DNA from: Adiantum capillus-veneris
Lineage: Eukaryota; Streptophyta; Polypodiopsida; Polypodiales; Pteridaceae
NCBI GenBank assembly: GCA_014529385.2
Contig: CM043959.1
Span: 8,883,693-8,947,692 of the forward strand
Direction of reading: 5' to 3'
DNA length: 64,000 bases
Part shown: piece after piece, positions 21,935-33,121 of the stretch
How the letters are laid out: the number at the start of each line of letters is the position of its first letter
How positions within the stretch are numbered: the stretch's first letter is position 1
Notes under the pieces: model-generated
The model's database searches: none
Seen by the model: only the letters and a program-made list of their open reading frames with translations
What the model was told of the DNA's origin: nothing
Program-made: the position numbers and the translations under genes

Positions 21935-22640
21935 ATTCACACATTATCGTTAATTATGACCTTCCATAGACGTTCACAGATTATTCGAGTGTGGAGAGGC
22001 GCGTTCAATAGCGATACTCAAGAGCAATGCACAACATAAATCTCAGAGAAATTGACACTCCATAGGCCGAGATCGCCTGTGTTCTTGAGAGTTTCGTGTA
22101 CAAAATCGCAAGTCCAATTGCACAAGTGGCCCGGGCTAGTTAAAGAACATTGCGTTGTTAGTTGGCTCTCCTCAGGACTAAAGAACATGGGGTCTTAAAT
22201 GACCCCCCAACCATTGGATCTATGGAGGAGAAGTGTACGCACAAAAGAAGAGGTGTCGGGTGTTGTCAGATCTTCAAAAAGTAAACTCGGACACATTTAC
22301 ATCTAGTGTGTAAACTCAAACAAGCATAAATAAATGCGAACACACACACATGTCAGCAAAATGCATATGCGTGCCATGTTAGCTAATCGGGCTGCCACAC
22401 CACCCATCCAAGTTCGAGTCCCCAACTCTGCACCTGCTGCCCGATTTTTTATCGCCGATCTCCTTGATATCGCAACCCTCAACCGTGTGCCGTCGATCCC
22501 ATGGTTGGGGGGTCATTTAAGACCTGCTGCCATTTAGTCACGAGGGTGTGTGCTGCCTACTTGCACCTCTTATTAGAGTCTCGAACAAACGGACTCTATA
22601 TCAATGGGTGGTGTACTGGTGGAAGTGGAAGGTTAATAAC
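21935..22640 (+). repeat. dispersed repeat R1, copy A
   Basis: Closely related to 59325-60125 and, in shortened form, to 57935-58115. Shared landmarks in order are GCGCGTTCAATAG, CACTCCATAGG, GAGTTTCGTGTACAAAAT, GTCCAATTGCACAAGTGG, CAAAAAGTAAACTCGGACAC, the tRNA-like segment and ATTAGAGTCTCGAACAAA. It carries no coding capacity; the internal open frames are accidental. Confidence 0.65.
22364..22440 (+). repeat. tRNA-like (SINE-type) head in R1 copy A
   Basis: TTAGCTAATCGGG resembles an RNA polymerase III A box. AGTTCGAGTCC about 41 bases downstream is a near-perfect B box. The spacing matches a tRNA or tRNA-derived SINE. It is not a functional tRNA, since the acceptor stem does not close. 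The same segment recurs at 59884-59940 with a better A box (TTAGCTCATTGGG) and a weaker B box. Confidence 0.45.
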
Positions 22641-22914
22641 TAATAACAAGCAACCATCTAGCCTTCCAATTCTGCCACAAGGTAACTGTAATTGCAACCC
22701 TAAAAATACCCTTGCAAGGGTGAGGCTCAAAGCATGTATATATAGCACCTTGAAACATATCCAATGTGCCCCATCGGTAGCGGTCAGTCAGTTGGAAAAC
22801 AGAATCCTCTCATTCTCCCTCAGAAGTAAGGTGAAGACCTGGGAACCATAACGACCAATAAACCGAACCTTATGAGAATGAACTATGCAAACAACCACTT
22901 GACATAGCAAGGCA

Positions 22915-23205
22915 CAAGAGGTCATACCTGCATCTAAGGTGCAATGCAAAAAAACATGATTGTAGCCAATATTAAAAATGCATGTCCCCACTAACATAGA
23001 GCGACACTCCCAACTCTCCTTCCACAATAGAATATGCCGAGATGAATACTAACTAAAAACTTGGAAAATGTGACTCTCGAACTCTGATCTGCAATATAGG
23101 GCCATCACTACTCGGCATGGTCCAATGATAACCTGAGAGAGGCCCTCTCTCCCAAATCTATTATTGCCACAAGTAGACATCACTAGGTGTTAATATGAGG
23201 TCCAT
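22915..23205 (+). repeat. dispersed repeat R2, copy A
   Basis: Related to 57598-57865. Shared landmarks are GTCATACCT, AAGGTGCAATGCA, ATGATTGTAGCCAATATT, GACACTCC, AATATGCCGA, GGGCCATCACT and CCACAAGTAGA. Non-coding. In this copy R2 lies to the right of R1. In the 57-60 kb copy it lies to the left of the shortened R1 piece. Confidence 0.6.
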
Positions 23206-24150
23206 GCCACAACTCCCCCTTCTTAAACTTTACACCTTGCCAAGCCGTAAGCATTTCGTGCTTGGATTTGTCTATGAAGAATTTTTCCACATAATAGAAA
23301 TTTTACACTCCTTTTACGTCTCTGGCTCCATCCCTTGAGCTCACATACTAACCCACCAACCATTGACGTGAGGACTTGTAGAGGTGCATAGCTACATAAC
23401 ATAGCCTCAATTTCTCAATGAATTATCATCTCCAACTGCGACATCAAAATGTTGGATGAAATTGAGTACCTTATCCGCATGGCCATAAGTGTCATCAAAA
23501 GAAAGGAAGGTAATGCTATTGCCCACTTTCTTGAACTTTTGATGTTTACTTTCTCTCTTCTATGCATGATATCCTTTCCTGTGATCGTGAACTGTGTTTC
23601 ATTGCGCTCGACATAGCTTCATGTGAGATAGCTTCTTGGGAGTGGAAAAAAAGAGTACTTGATAATGGCAAGAGAGATCTTCTCTTTCTATGATGGAGGA
23701 AACCTCTTCCACTTCTCCCATTCTTGGAAGAAGAATCGTTTCTTGAGAGAGATCTTTGCCTCTTTGTGGTGGCACTAGGAAAGCAGTTAGAACGTCATTC
23801 TTGAGAGGGTGGTTTCTCTAGTTTGACAAGCTCTTGATGCAAGTTCACTCCCTCAAAAAGAACTTTGTTCTTGAGAAAGAGTCCTTGTGGTAAGAACCAT
23901 GTTATGTACAAACATCAACCCTTGCACCATGGGTCGTAAAGAGGGGTTATATTGTGCTTCATGCAACCTTTGCTTATTGCATGAGTTCACTGTGTCAAAT
24001 CTTCATGCCAATCAATCTAGTTAGATGGATTATTGTCCATGGTTATTTTTAAGCACCTTATGTCTTTGTTTCTTTTCCTTTAATAGAAAAGCTTAGAGGC
24101 TAAAGAAAAAGAGAGAAAATGATTTACCTTTAGCAATGTAACTAAGTCTT
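23206..24150. other. non-coding stretch
   Basis: No gene or element end recognised. Short open frames are below interest, and the sequence has no obvious repeat structure. It abuts the probable 5' end of the LINE. Confidence 0.4.
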
Positions 24151-24573
24151 CTAATAGGTGCCCCCGATCATGCGATTTCTGCTTGCTACCGCTCTCCCTC
24201 CCTCCCTCACCAGCACCTGTCGCCTCCCCCCTCCCACCAGCAAATATTGTTGCATGCATGCTGCCCCTCGCCATCCCCATGCCTTGCGCTACCCCTTCTT
24301 GTCTGGCCCTCACCCTCTACCCGGTCCCATTCGCTACACGCCACTTGTTGCCACTGCCGTGCCGCTACCCTTATCCATTGCCATTTCCAACCCCCCTCCG
24401 CACCGTTCTCCATTGTCAAATCCCCCCCCCCCCCCCCCCCCCCCCCCGCCCCCGGCTCTCTTTGTTCTCTACCATTCTCGCACCAAAGTTCGTTTCGATT
24501 GACTCTGGCAGTGCTGCTTTCTAGACAGTGCTTGTCGGGGTTTTTTTTGCATAAAAATTATTATATCCGTTTC
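24150..24573 (+). other. probable LINE 5' untranslated region
   Basis: GC-rich, C/T-biased sequence with a run of about 29 C at 24421-24450. It lies directly before the copia insertion. The sequence continuing after that insertion reaches the LINE ORF1 start within 30 bases. Apparent proline-rich open frames here are artefacts of composition. Confidence 0.5.
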
Positions 24574-24716
24574 TGTTGGAGCTATATATGGCTCACTCTA
24601 CTCAACTTGGTCTCACCTATATATTTGTATCTTGTCCTCAATATGAATCAGTCTTTGGGAGCGTATATGGTGTGTCTCTTGTCTCGTCTCTCTCTCTTTC
24701 TCTCTACATCTCAAAA
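24574..24716 (+). repeat. 5' LTR of the copia element
   Basis: Begins TGTTGGAGC and ends next to the tRNA-Met primer-binding site. It contains TATATATGG and TATATATTTG near the start and a (TC)n run near the end. It pairs with 29656-29798. Confidence 0.9.
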
Positions 24717-25487
24717 TGGTATCAGAGCAGTAACGATCATGCGCCGATTCAATTCATGGTGACAAAACAGTATGTGTATGCGATTTGCATGTAAGATTCA
24801 AAAATTGCTACAAATTTTATTTTTGAGCATTGATTCTTGTTAATTGTGGTTGTTTTGTGTTAAGAAGAATATGATTAGTGTTTTGTGTGACGTTTATTGC
24901 TAATCAATCTAATCGTTGATTACGTTTTCTTGTTGATGACACCCTGAACTTCATCTCAATTTTTCTTGCTGTTCTGCTCAAAATTTGGAGAAACGGGAAA
25001 AGCGCAATGGATCATAGCGCAATGGCACTTTTCATCCAAAACTTGTTCGTCTCCTCGAGCTCTTCGATTTGAGTTCTAGGTTTGCGTCAATCGGAGTTCG
25101 CAGCAGAAAGTTATGCTGTTTTTACTGCAATTGAGCTTGACGCAGCTTTCTTCGTCCTACTTCTTCGTGAAGCGTCCGCGATCGTTTTTCTTATTTTGGC
25201 GTTAACTTTTTCGAGAAGATTTAGCTTTTCGCTATTCATATTGTGGCCGTCAATCTTGCATCTCACGCCACTCTATTTTGAGGACTCTTTTATTATTAAC
25301 GTCTCCTTTACCCTGCTCTTTTTGAGTGACGTCTCTCACATCTTTGGAAGTTCCTTGAGCGTCCTTCTTACGTTTATCGTTGACAGAACGCAGTCCTCAT
25401 ATCTCTCTCATTCTCAATTGCGGCCTTCACCATATATGGTGTGCAAATTATGCGATCTTATCTTATACGTCTTCTCGCAACAAGATA

Positions 25488-28400
25488 TGGCTATGAATAT
25501 TCTCGTCAACGGCTTTCCTTCTGGCCAGCGTTCTGTTCCTCCTTTCCAAGGTCAAGGTTTTCCAGGCTGGAAAGCAAAGATGTTGTTAATTCTTGAAGGC
25601 GATGAACTCTCCGATGCTGTTCTTGGAAATCGTGTTTGTCCGCCTCAGCCTGTTGATACTGATAATGATAACGTGCTTATCACTGAATGACCTATATTTG
25701 AAGATTGGAATGTTGCCTATACGGATTGGCAACGACGTGATAAAGCAGCTCGTCGGTATATTCTTTCTGCTCTTACTGATTCCCTTTTGCTTGATATGTA
25801 CGAACTGCCTACTTCCCACGACGTATGGAAGTACCTTATTGCAAACTTTCAGAAGAAATCTGTCACAGAAATACTTTATTTGAGAGGGTTGCTTAACAAG
25901 TTACAATATGAAGTTGGTACTGCCATGACAGGACATATTGAATCTTTCAAATCTATTATTAATCAACTTGCTGCTGCCGGTGATCCTGTTCCACAAAAGC
26001 AACTGATTACACTTCTCCTTGATACGGTGAAGGACTCTTCTTATGATAACATTGTTACTATTCTCTCTAATAAAGATGGTCTTGATTTCGACCAACCCTG
26101 CATGTCTTTAATTGAATACTCTCAACGTCAAGAACGTCGTAATGCTAGTCATGATACAGCTATGATTTCACACGAGGAGAGTGAGTCACAACAGATGGAA
26201 CGGGCTTTTTATGCTCGAAGGCGTCTATTTCAACGAGGAAACCGCAGAGGTGGCCGTCGCGGTAATATTTTCTCTCATCTCAAATTTCCTAATAAGCAAT
26301 GTTCTTACTGCAACAGAAATGGCCATACTGAAGATGATTGTTGGGCACGTCAATATGATGAAGAACACAATATTACCACAAAACAACCACGTTTATCTAG
26401 AGACTCTTCTTCTTCTTCTTGTGAATATTGTGGACGATCTGATCATCCCACTCATATGTGCTATAAGCGTCGATTCGACACAGATCGGAATAGAGCATAT
26501 GCTACTGAACATCGAAACAACATTGTACCAGAAACAAGCTGCGTCCTATGTTCAGTTGCTCCAGACAGAATACTTCATGTACGCGATGGATCGCTTTTTA
26601 TTGTCGATTCTGGTGCTACAGGAAATATGACATATCAGTCTAAGTGGCTCCATAACTATCATCCACTGCCAGTTCAACGTGTTGTTTATCTTGCTGATGA
26701 TACTACTTGTCAAGTAAAGGGTATTGGAGACTTATATCTTGGTACCTTATCTTCTTCCACTCGAATTTTGCGAGGAGTATTACATGTACCAGATCTTCAA
26801 TGTAATCTTCTTTCAGTTGCTAGACTTGTTGATCTTGGTCTGTTTGTTGGATTTGATCATACCAAATGCCGAATTGAGAAATATGGACAGACTATAGCCA
26901 CTGCTCCTCGAAATGGTAATTTTTTTGAACTCTCTCTCAATGATGCTGTAGCAAATGTTATCACTGCTCCAGGTGATCATGATTGCAAAGTATGGCATCA
27001 CCGTTTTGTTCATGCTGATTTCTCAAAACTCCTTGATCTTCAACGTCGTGATCTTGTTCATGGCATGGATCTTAAAGCCCATCCTCATATGGGAATTTGT
27101 GAATTTTGTGCTCTTGGGAAACACAATCGCAAACCCTTTCCTCTTTCAAATACAACTCATTCTCATGACATATTGGATCTTGTTCATACTGATATATGTG
27201 GACCTCTACCTTCTTCGAGATCACAATATCGCTACTACTGCACCCTCTGGTAAGATACCCATCACAGCATGGACAGGTGACATTCCTTCTGTATCTCATT
27301 TTCGAACCTTTGGATGTATTGCTTATATTCATGTTCCCAAAGAAACACGAACAAAGCTTGATGCTCCTGGTCTTAAAGTTATTTTTATTGGATATTCTGA
27401 CACTTCCAAAGGCTACAAATTCTATGACCCTTCCTCCAAGAAAGTAATTGTGAATCGTGATGCTACTTTTAACGAACAGCTTATGGGAGGCTCATGGTCC
27501 ATGGATGATTCTGATGATACTAAATCATTGCTTCAAGCTTTTCCATTTCTTTCAGAAGATGAAACTCTTCCTATAGAGAAACTTTCCTCTTCACAACCAT
27601 CCATTCCGAATCTCGCCAATGATGATACTGATATTTTTGTTGATCTGCCTATTGATTTTGAACATGGCTCATGTCATGTTTATGATGAAGATATTGCTGA
27701 TAATGGTTTTTGTACTTCCGAAGATCCCATTACTTATGATGAAGCTATCTCTTCACCACAAAAGGATCAATGGCAAGAGGCTATGCAAGCAGAGTACGAT
27801 TCTCTTATCTCTAAAGGTACATGGATACTAACTGAATTACCTCCTGGTCGTACAGCTATTAAATGTAAGTGGGTGTATAAGACAAAAGTAAAAGCAGATG
27901 GATCTTTTGACAAGTTCAAGGCGCGTTTAGTTGCAAAAGGTTATTCCCAAGTAGCTGGTGTTGATTATCAAGAGACCTTTTCACCAGTTGTTCGCATTAC
28001 AAGTGTTCGAGTTTTATTGGCATTTGCTGTTCAATTTGATTTAGAAGCTCATCAAATGGATGTGCGAACTGCTTTTCTTAATGGTGACTTGGAAGAGGAA
28101 ATTTATATGGAACAACCAGAAGGGTTTGTTATTCCAGGTAAAGAAGACCTTGTTGCTCAACTCCATAAGGCACTATATGGTCTCAAACAAGCTTCGCGAG
28201 CCTGGTATACAAAATTTGATCTTTTTCTCACCTCTAAAGGATTCATCTCTTGCTCGTCAGACCCCAACTTATACATAAAACGCCAAGGTAGCAGTTTTGT
28301 GATTCTTGCTCTTTATGTGGATGATACCATCCTTGTTTCCAATGATTTGGGATTTCTTCAGCAAGTGAAAAAGTTATTGTCTTCTGCATTTGATATGGTG

Positions 28401-29407
28401 GATCTTGGAGAGATTCACTCGTGTCTTGGGATTCAAATCCAACGGAACCGTACAAAAGGTATTTTTATTCCTTCGACAGTCAAAGTTTATTGCAGATACT
28501 ATTCAAAAATTTGGTATGGAATCTGCACATTCAGCCAACACACCTTGTCTTGCAAGCTCTACGAAGAACACTTCTGACAATGGCGGTCAACTTGTCACAA
28601 ATCAACCTTATGCTAACTTGATTGGATGTCTTCAGTTTGTTGGCATGAACACTCGTCCTGATATTCTCTTTGCTGCTAATTATCTTGGACAACATCTTGC
28701 ATGTCCTTCTCTTAAGCAACTTGATTGGATGTCTTCAGTTTGTTGGCATGAACACTCGTCCTGATATTCTCTTTGCTGCTAATTATCTTGGACAACATCT
28801 TGCATGTCCTTCTCTTAAGCATTGGTCTGCTGCAAAGCGTGTGTTGAAATACTTGAAAGGCACTATAGATTTTGGTTTAGTCTATCGACGACAACTCACA
28901 TCGGATTCTATGCAATCTCTTTCTCTTTTGGGTTACACAGATGCAGACTGGGCAAGCTCACATTTATCTATGCGATCTACTAGTGGAAATTTCTTCTTTA
29001 TAAATGGTTGTCTTGTTTCTTGGACTAGCAAGAAACAACGTTGTGTTGCAGTTTCTACGACTGAGTCAGAATATGTTGCGGCATCACTTGCAGCTCGTGA
29101 GTTGATTTGGCTTCGACAAATGCTGGTTGATATTGGTCACTCTCCTCTTTCTAGCACACCCTTGCGGTGTGACAACCAAAGTGCTATTAGTCTTGCAAAA
29201 GACTATGTTCAACATAATAAGTCAAAACACATTGCTGTCCATTATCATTATGTCAGGTATGAAGTACGCAAAGGAACCATTATGGTTGAACACTGTCCAA
29301 GTGACCAGATGATTGCAGACATTTTGACCAAAGGCCTCAACGAGTCACGTTTCATCCTCTTGCGCTCGGAGCTTGGAGTTGCTTCGACCTCACTCTTTCT
29401 AGATTAG
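25488..29407 (+). pseudogene. gag-pol coding region of the copia element (fossil)
   Basis: Gag begins near 25488 (MAMNILVNGFPSG). Two adjacent zinc knuckles, CSYCNRNGHTEDDC and CEYCGRSDHPTHMC, lie at about 26299 and 26419; a second knuckle is uncommon in copia gag. The protease motif VDSGATGNM is near 26603. The integrase zinc region (HHRFVHADF, CEFCALGK) is at about 26998-27125. Reverse transcriptase starts near 27780, with the catalytic YVDDTILVSN near 28313. RNase H follows at about 28930-29330 (YTDADWAS, TTESEYVA). The order protease-integrase-RT-RNase H is diagnostic of Ty1/copia. It is broken in about three places. Confidence 0.88.
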
Positions 29408-29655
29408 CTTCTTTGCTATTGTAATAGCTTTGTACATATGACATTGTAATCTTTTAGGTACCATGCACTATGCACACTCCACATTTGCACATTGTGATCT
29501 CTAAGTCACTTGAATATTTGTACATAGATGCACAATTCACTTTCACATCATCATCGCTGGTTCATATTTTCACATTGTATAGGGGCTTGGGTTTTTCCCT
29601 TGAACTCCCCAAGGGTTTTTTCATCCAAATCTAGAGACCTTTGTTTGAGTGGGGG

Positions 29656-29798
29656 TGTTGGAGCTATATATGGCTCACTCTACTCAACCTGGTCTCACCT
29701 ATATATTTGTATCGTGTCCTCAATATGAATCAGTCTTTGGGAGCGTATATGGTGTGTCTCTTGTCTCGTCTCTCTCTCTTTCTCTCTACATCTCAACA
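29656..29798 (+). repeat. 3' LTR of the copia element
   Basis: The 143-bp partner of 24574-24716, starting TGTTGGAGC after a polypurine tract and ending CTCAACA before the target duplicate GTTTC. Confidence 0.9.
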
Positions 29799-29828
29799 GT
29801 TTCTTCTCCGACACAGCACCATACACAC

Positions 29829-30561
29829 ATGGAGGCTCAAGCTCTGCCAAAGAGGGACTCTCATGAAGTTCCCTCGCCCAACCCTGTTGAGCCCGCCATT
29901 CGACTTGCTCTCACTCCGACAAGAGTAAGCGAGCCTAGCCGCAGAGGTGGATCGTCAGCAGGTGACTTCCATCATCTGGAAGATTCTCGGCACAAGACCC
30001 AACAGAGGAGAGCTGCATGACCTTCTTGAGTCCCGCCTTCTTGTAGAAGTGGGAAAGATCTTGGACGTTGAGTTACTCGAAGCATGCTACTATCAGATCG
30101 AGTTTGAGACCTCTGAGATGGCGTCCAAGGTCATCGCCATGAGCCCCTTGACCATCCGAGTAGTTCGAGCCCACTTTCAAAATTGGAGACATGGTTTTGA
30201 CCCTGCTTCAAATGTTTTGGTAGAGGAGGCAGACCTTCCCATCTCCGTCTGCTTTCTTGGTCTACAGAGGGAGTACCTACCACTCTTATCCACGATAGGC
30301 TCAGCGACGATTGGGACTGTCCTGGAGGCACCTCGCATGACAGCCTCAGTAGCTGCCAAGGCGGTCGGCATTCCCTTAGTTCGCGTTCTGGTTAGGGACA
30401 CCCACGCTCTCCCGAAGGTCATCCTACTTCCTCGGGTGAGTGGCGGTTGGTTTAGACAGAGCGTGGAGTATTTGGGCCTCCCGCATGAGTGCTTCATTTG
30501 TCAACACATGGGCCATCTTGCGAACGCCAGTCCACGAAGGAGGCCCCAACCTACACTATAG
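29829..30561 (+). pseudogene. LINE ORF1 (nucleic-acid binding protein), frameshifted
   Basis: The ATG at 29829 (MEAQALPKRDS) opens a frame that continues in another frame from about 29947, so one frameshift lies near 29945. The product shows the DUF4283-like layout of plant L1 ORF1 (IIWKILGTRP, LLEACYYQIEFETSEMASKV, FQNWRHGFDP, LPISVCFLGL). It ends in a CCHC-like knuckle, CFICQHMGHLANAS, in which the last Cys is Ser. ORF1 proteins coat LINE RNA in ribonucleoprotein particles. Proline-rich sequence and a long C run (about 30955-30980) fill the gap to ORF2. Confidence 0.7.
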
Positions 30562-31732
30562 GCCCAAACCCCAACCTGCAAGGGTTGGCCAGCACAACAA
30601 AAGTAGGTAGAGGCACAGAGCACACAGGCAGAGCCATCGTCCGAGCCTGGGGATCGAGCGGAGGAGGGATGGAAGCAGTTTCGTGGTCGATGACAACAAG
30701 AGCCGCAGTGACTGCCTTGCACTCAGAGTGGTCCTCAGTCCCCTCCTCAGCAGGAGTGGGTTCCCACGGGGAATCGATTCGATCCTCTTCAGTAGGACGA
30801 GGCCTCTGCTCCTGCCTCCACCTCAGCTTCACCCTCAACATCCCCCCTTCCCCCGAGTTCCAACCTCCTCTTTAGCACCCCCCGTCTCCTGCTCCCTCGG
30901 CCTCTCCTCCTTGCCCCCCTACCTTTGCCGATCCCCCTCACCCCTCTTCTCCACCCCCCCCCCCCCCCCCCCCCCCTCCCCCTCCCCCTCTAGTCCCATA
31001 GTCGGGGGTAGGGCCATCTGGGGATGCTAGGAGATCTCTTGGAAGCGCCTTTGACACGAGTCACTTGGCGAGAGAGGGACAGCCTTTCTTACGACCCCCT
31101 CTTCTGGTTCATACGTCTCCCTTTGCAGCCGTCCCTCGTGGTCTGACGAGCTTTGACATTTGGTGCCGACGGGACTTCTTTGCCTACGACTTTACATACT
31201 TTCTTGGTCACTCCTCACTAGACCTTGAGGCAGCGTGCTTGAGGGTTCGTGTTTTTTTCCTTGCACCTAGGGGGATAGAGGCCTTGGACTCAACGGTTGG
31301 CTTCTCTTTTTGCCTTTGCGGCAAAGACCAGACTAAGTGGACTTTCGACTCAATGTTGGACTACCTACAAACACAGGCCCTAGATTTCTCTCATCACATG
31401 GGAGACCTAGGAGTTACAGACATGCTTTAGACTCTTTGGCCATTGGCCAAGTTTGTTGTGACACCTCTAGTTGCAGCAGGATGTAGACACATTGTAATTC
31501 ACTTCTTTGCTTATAGGCAGTTCCCACCACGCTATGTACACATTCATGAGGACTCCTGGATAGAGGAGGTTGCTTTACACACGGCTCGGTCTACTTGGGC
31601 TTGCGCCAGGCACTCTTTGCAGTCATGCCTATCTAGAGGATGCTCGGATGTGGATTACTCCCCATCCAAGCCAGCCTTGAAGATAGCACACTTAGCTATT
31701 GCGGAACCATCTGTTCTCTCTCGCTCCCCATG

Positions 31733-31869
31733 AGGATCATCTCATAGAACGTGCACGTATTAGGTGGGCCCCAATTTCAGCGTTAGAGGGGCCGACTGTG
31801 CAGCAATGCCTTGAGAGAGGAGAGATTGACCTTCTTATGCTACAAGAGCATCATCTGTGTGAGAGCCGC
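31733..31869 (+). pseudogene. LINE ORF2, N-terminal end of the endonuclease
   Basis: The frame reads MRIIS, then a stop where the conserved Trp-Asn would sit, then CLERGEIDLLMLQEHHLCESR. This matches the start of an APE-type endonuclease, with the catalytic Glu in LQEHHL. It stops at the left edge of the Tat gypsy insertion (31870) and resumes in frame at 40561. Confidence 0.7.
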
Positions 31870-32036
31870 TGTGAGCGGGATGAAAACACACACAGCGCCT
31901 CTATAACGACCCGACACACACTCTTGGATGATACACACACACACTATGGGGCACCACTCGGCTTAGACAACACACCTGGCCGAGACAGGGAACACACCTC
32001 TGGAGTGAGAGGAGAGAGACTATCCACTTGTCCACT

Positions 32037-32073
<37 letters not shown>

Positions 32074-33019
32074 AAAAAAAAACTCAGCTCAAAAGAGGAT
32101 AATTTCTGATGTTTAGATACAAATGAGCTTGGGCCAACACCAATGGGGCAAACAACTCACACAATATGGGTAAAATATGCCAGATACAATCACAAATTGG
32201 AGAAGAAGCTTCATTCATAGGAGAAACTTACATAGCAAAAACAGCAGAAAAAGGGTGAGGAATTTGGCAAAATGGACAGCGCCATCGCGTCCGGAACGGC
32301 CCAAAACCCCAGTCTACAATGTCAAAGTGCTCAAATCCGACCTCGGATGAGCAGTTTACGGCCAAAACAGACTCCAAAATGAGCAAAAACACACCTGCGG
32401 CTGTTCCTCCTCTCTTCTCCACGTTTTTTCTGGTCTTTTCTCAGGTTTTCAGTTCCCACACTTCGCTTTATTAGTTGGGCACCCTTGGCCTTTTAGATGA
32501 CCTCAAACGGACCCCGAACAGGCCAAAAACTGACCTCGCAGTGCATAGTTGTCACCTTTTTGCATCATTCGCACACCTGGCACTCAAATTTTTTCCAATA
32601 ATGCATCTCGCCACCACGTGAAGTGGCCCCAAAAAGTGGTCCTAATGATGAACTTTCTGCATAACTCTCACAAGAAAACACCCACGTTGTGTCCCTCCTC
32701 ATCCGCGTGCAAATATTGACCTCGTTCGCCCTCCTGACGCCACTAGATGCCATCTGACGCACCTGCTTACCTCATATCGTCGGCCCGCGGATAGCTTCCT
32801 CAAGAATTTTTACGCGCTATAAACTCCTCATTATTGTAGAAAAAACATACTGGTACTGGTGATAGTGAAAATCGATGCACTATGTACATGATGTTCTACC
32901 TGTACACATGTGGGCCCCACGTAACCACCTGGCTCTGCAAAATGGGCAATTCCTTATTTGATGCACCATGCATGTGTATGTACATATGCGCAATTCCTTG
33001 CTCGAAAAAACTCCTGACA
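31870..33019 (-). repeat. left LTR (3' LTR of the minus-strand Tat element)
   Basis: Plus-strand ends are TGTGAGCGGG and CTCCTGACA. It contains a (CA)n tract followed by an A run near 32040-32085, which differs in length from the other LTR. The adjacent element side carries the polypurine tract, read on the minus strand as CTAGGGGATGGGC. Confidence 0.9.
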
Positions 33020-33121
33020 TAATTTGCCCATCCCCTAGCCTGCTAGATCATTCATGATCAGCAGCAGCAAAGAGAGATATGAGACTCGCCGCATCACAGG
33101 TCTCCTCATCCTTCACAGACA

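Larger units (their letters stand above)
24574..29798 (+). mobile_element. Ty1/copia retrotransposon with both LTRs (fossil)
   Basis: Two 143-bp LTRs flank the element, which has a 5-bp target duplication GTTTC at 24569-24573 and 29799-29803. The primer-binding site TGGTATCAGAGCAG starts at 24717. A G-rich polypurine tract (GAGTGGGGG) touches the 3' LTR. The LTRs differ at about three positions by eye, roughly 2%, so the insertion is of moderate age and later than the LINE it sits in. The coding part is broken in about three places. The 5' untranslated region is long, about 770 bases. Confidence 0.92.

Noticed and set aside
22364-22440. A functional tRNA gene
   Set aside because: A- and B-box-like elements are present, but no acceptor stem closes and the anticodon arm is not formed.
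24158-24762. Overlapping proline-rich open frames
   Set aside because: Caused by C-rich composition and a C homopolymer in the LINE 5' region; they run into the copia LTR.
25082-25487. Hydrophobic open frame before the copia gag as a separate membrane protein
   Set aside because: It lies in the 5' leader of the element, has no independent start context and simply runs into gag.
30501-31030. Open frames on both strands between LINE ORF1 and ORF2
   Set aside because: Proline/serine-rich low complexity from C-rich sequence; shadows of the LINE linker.
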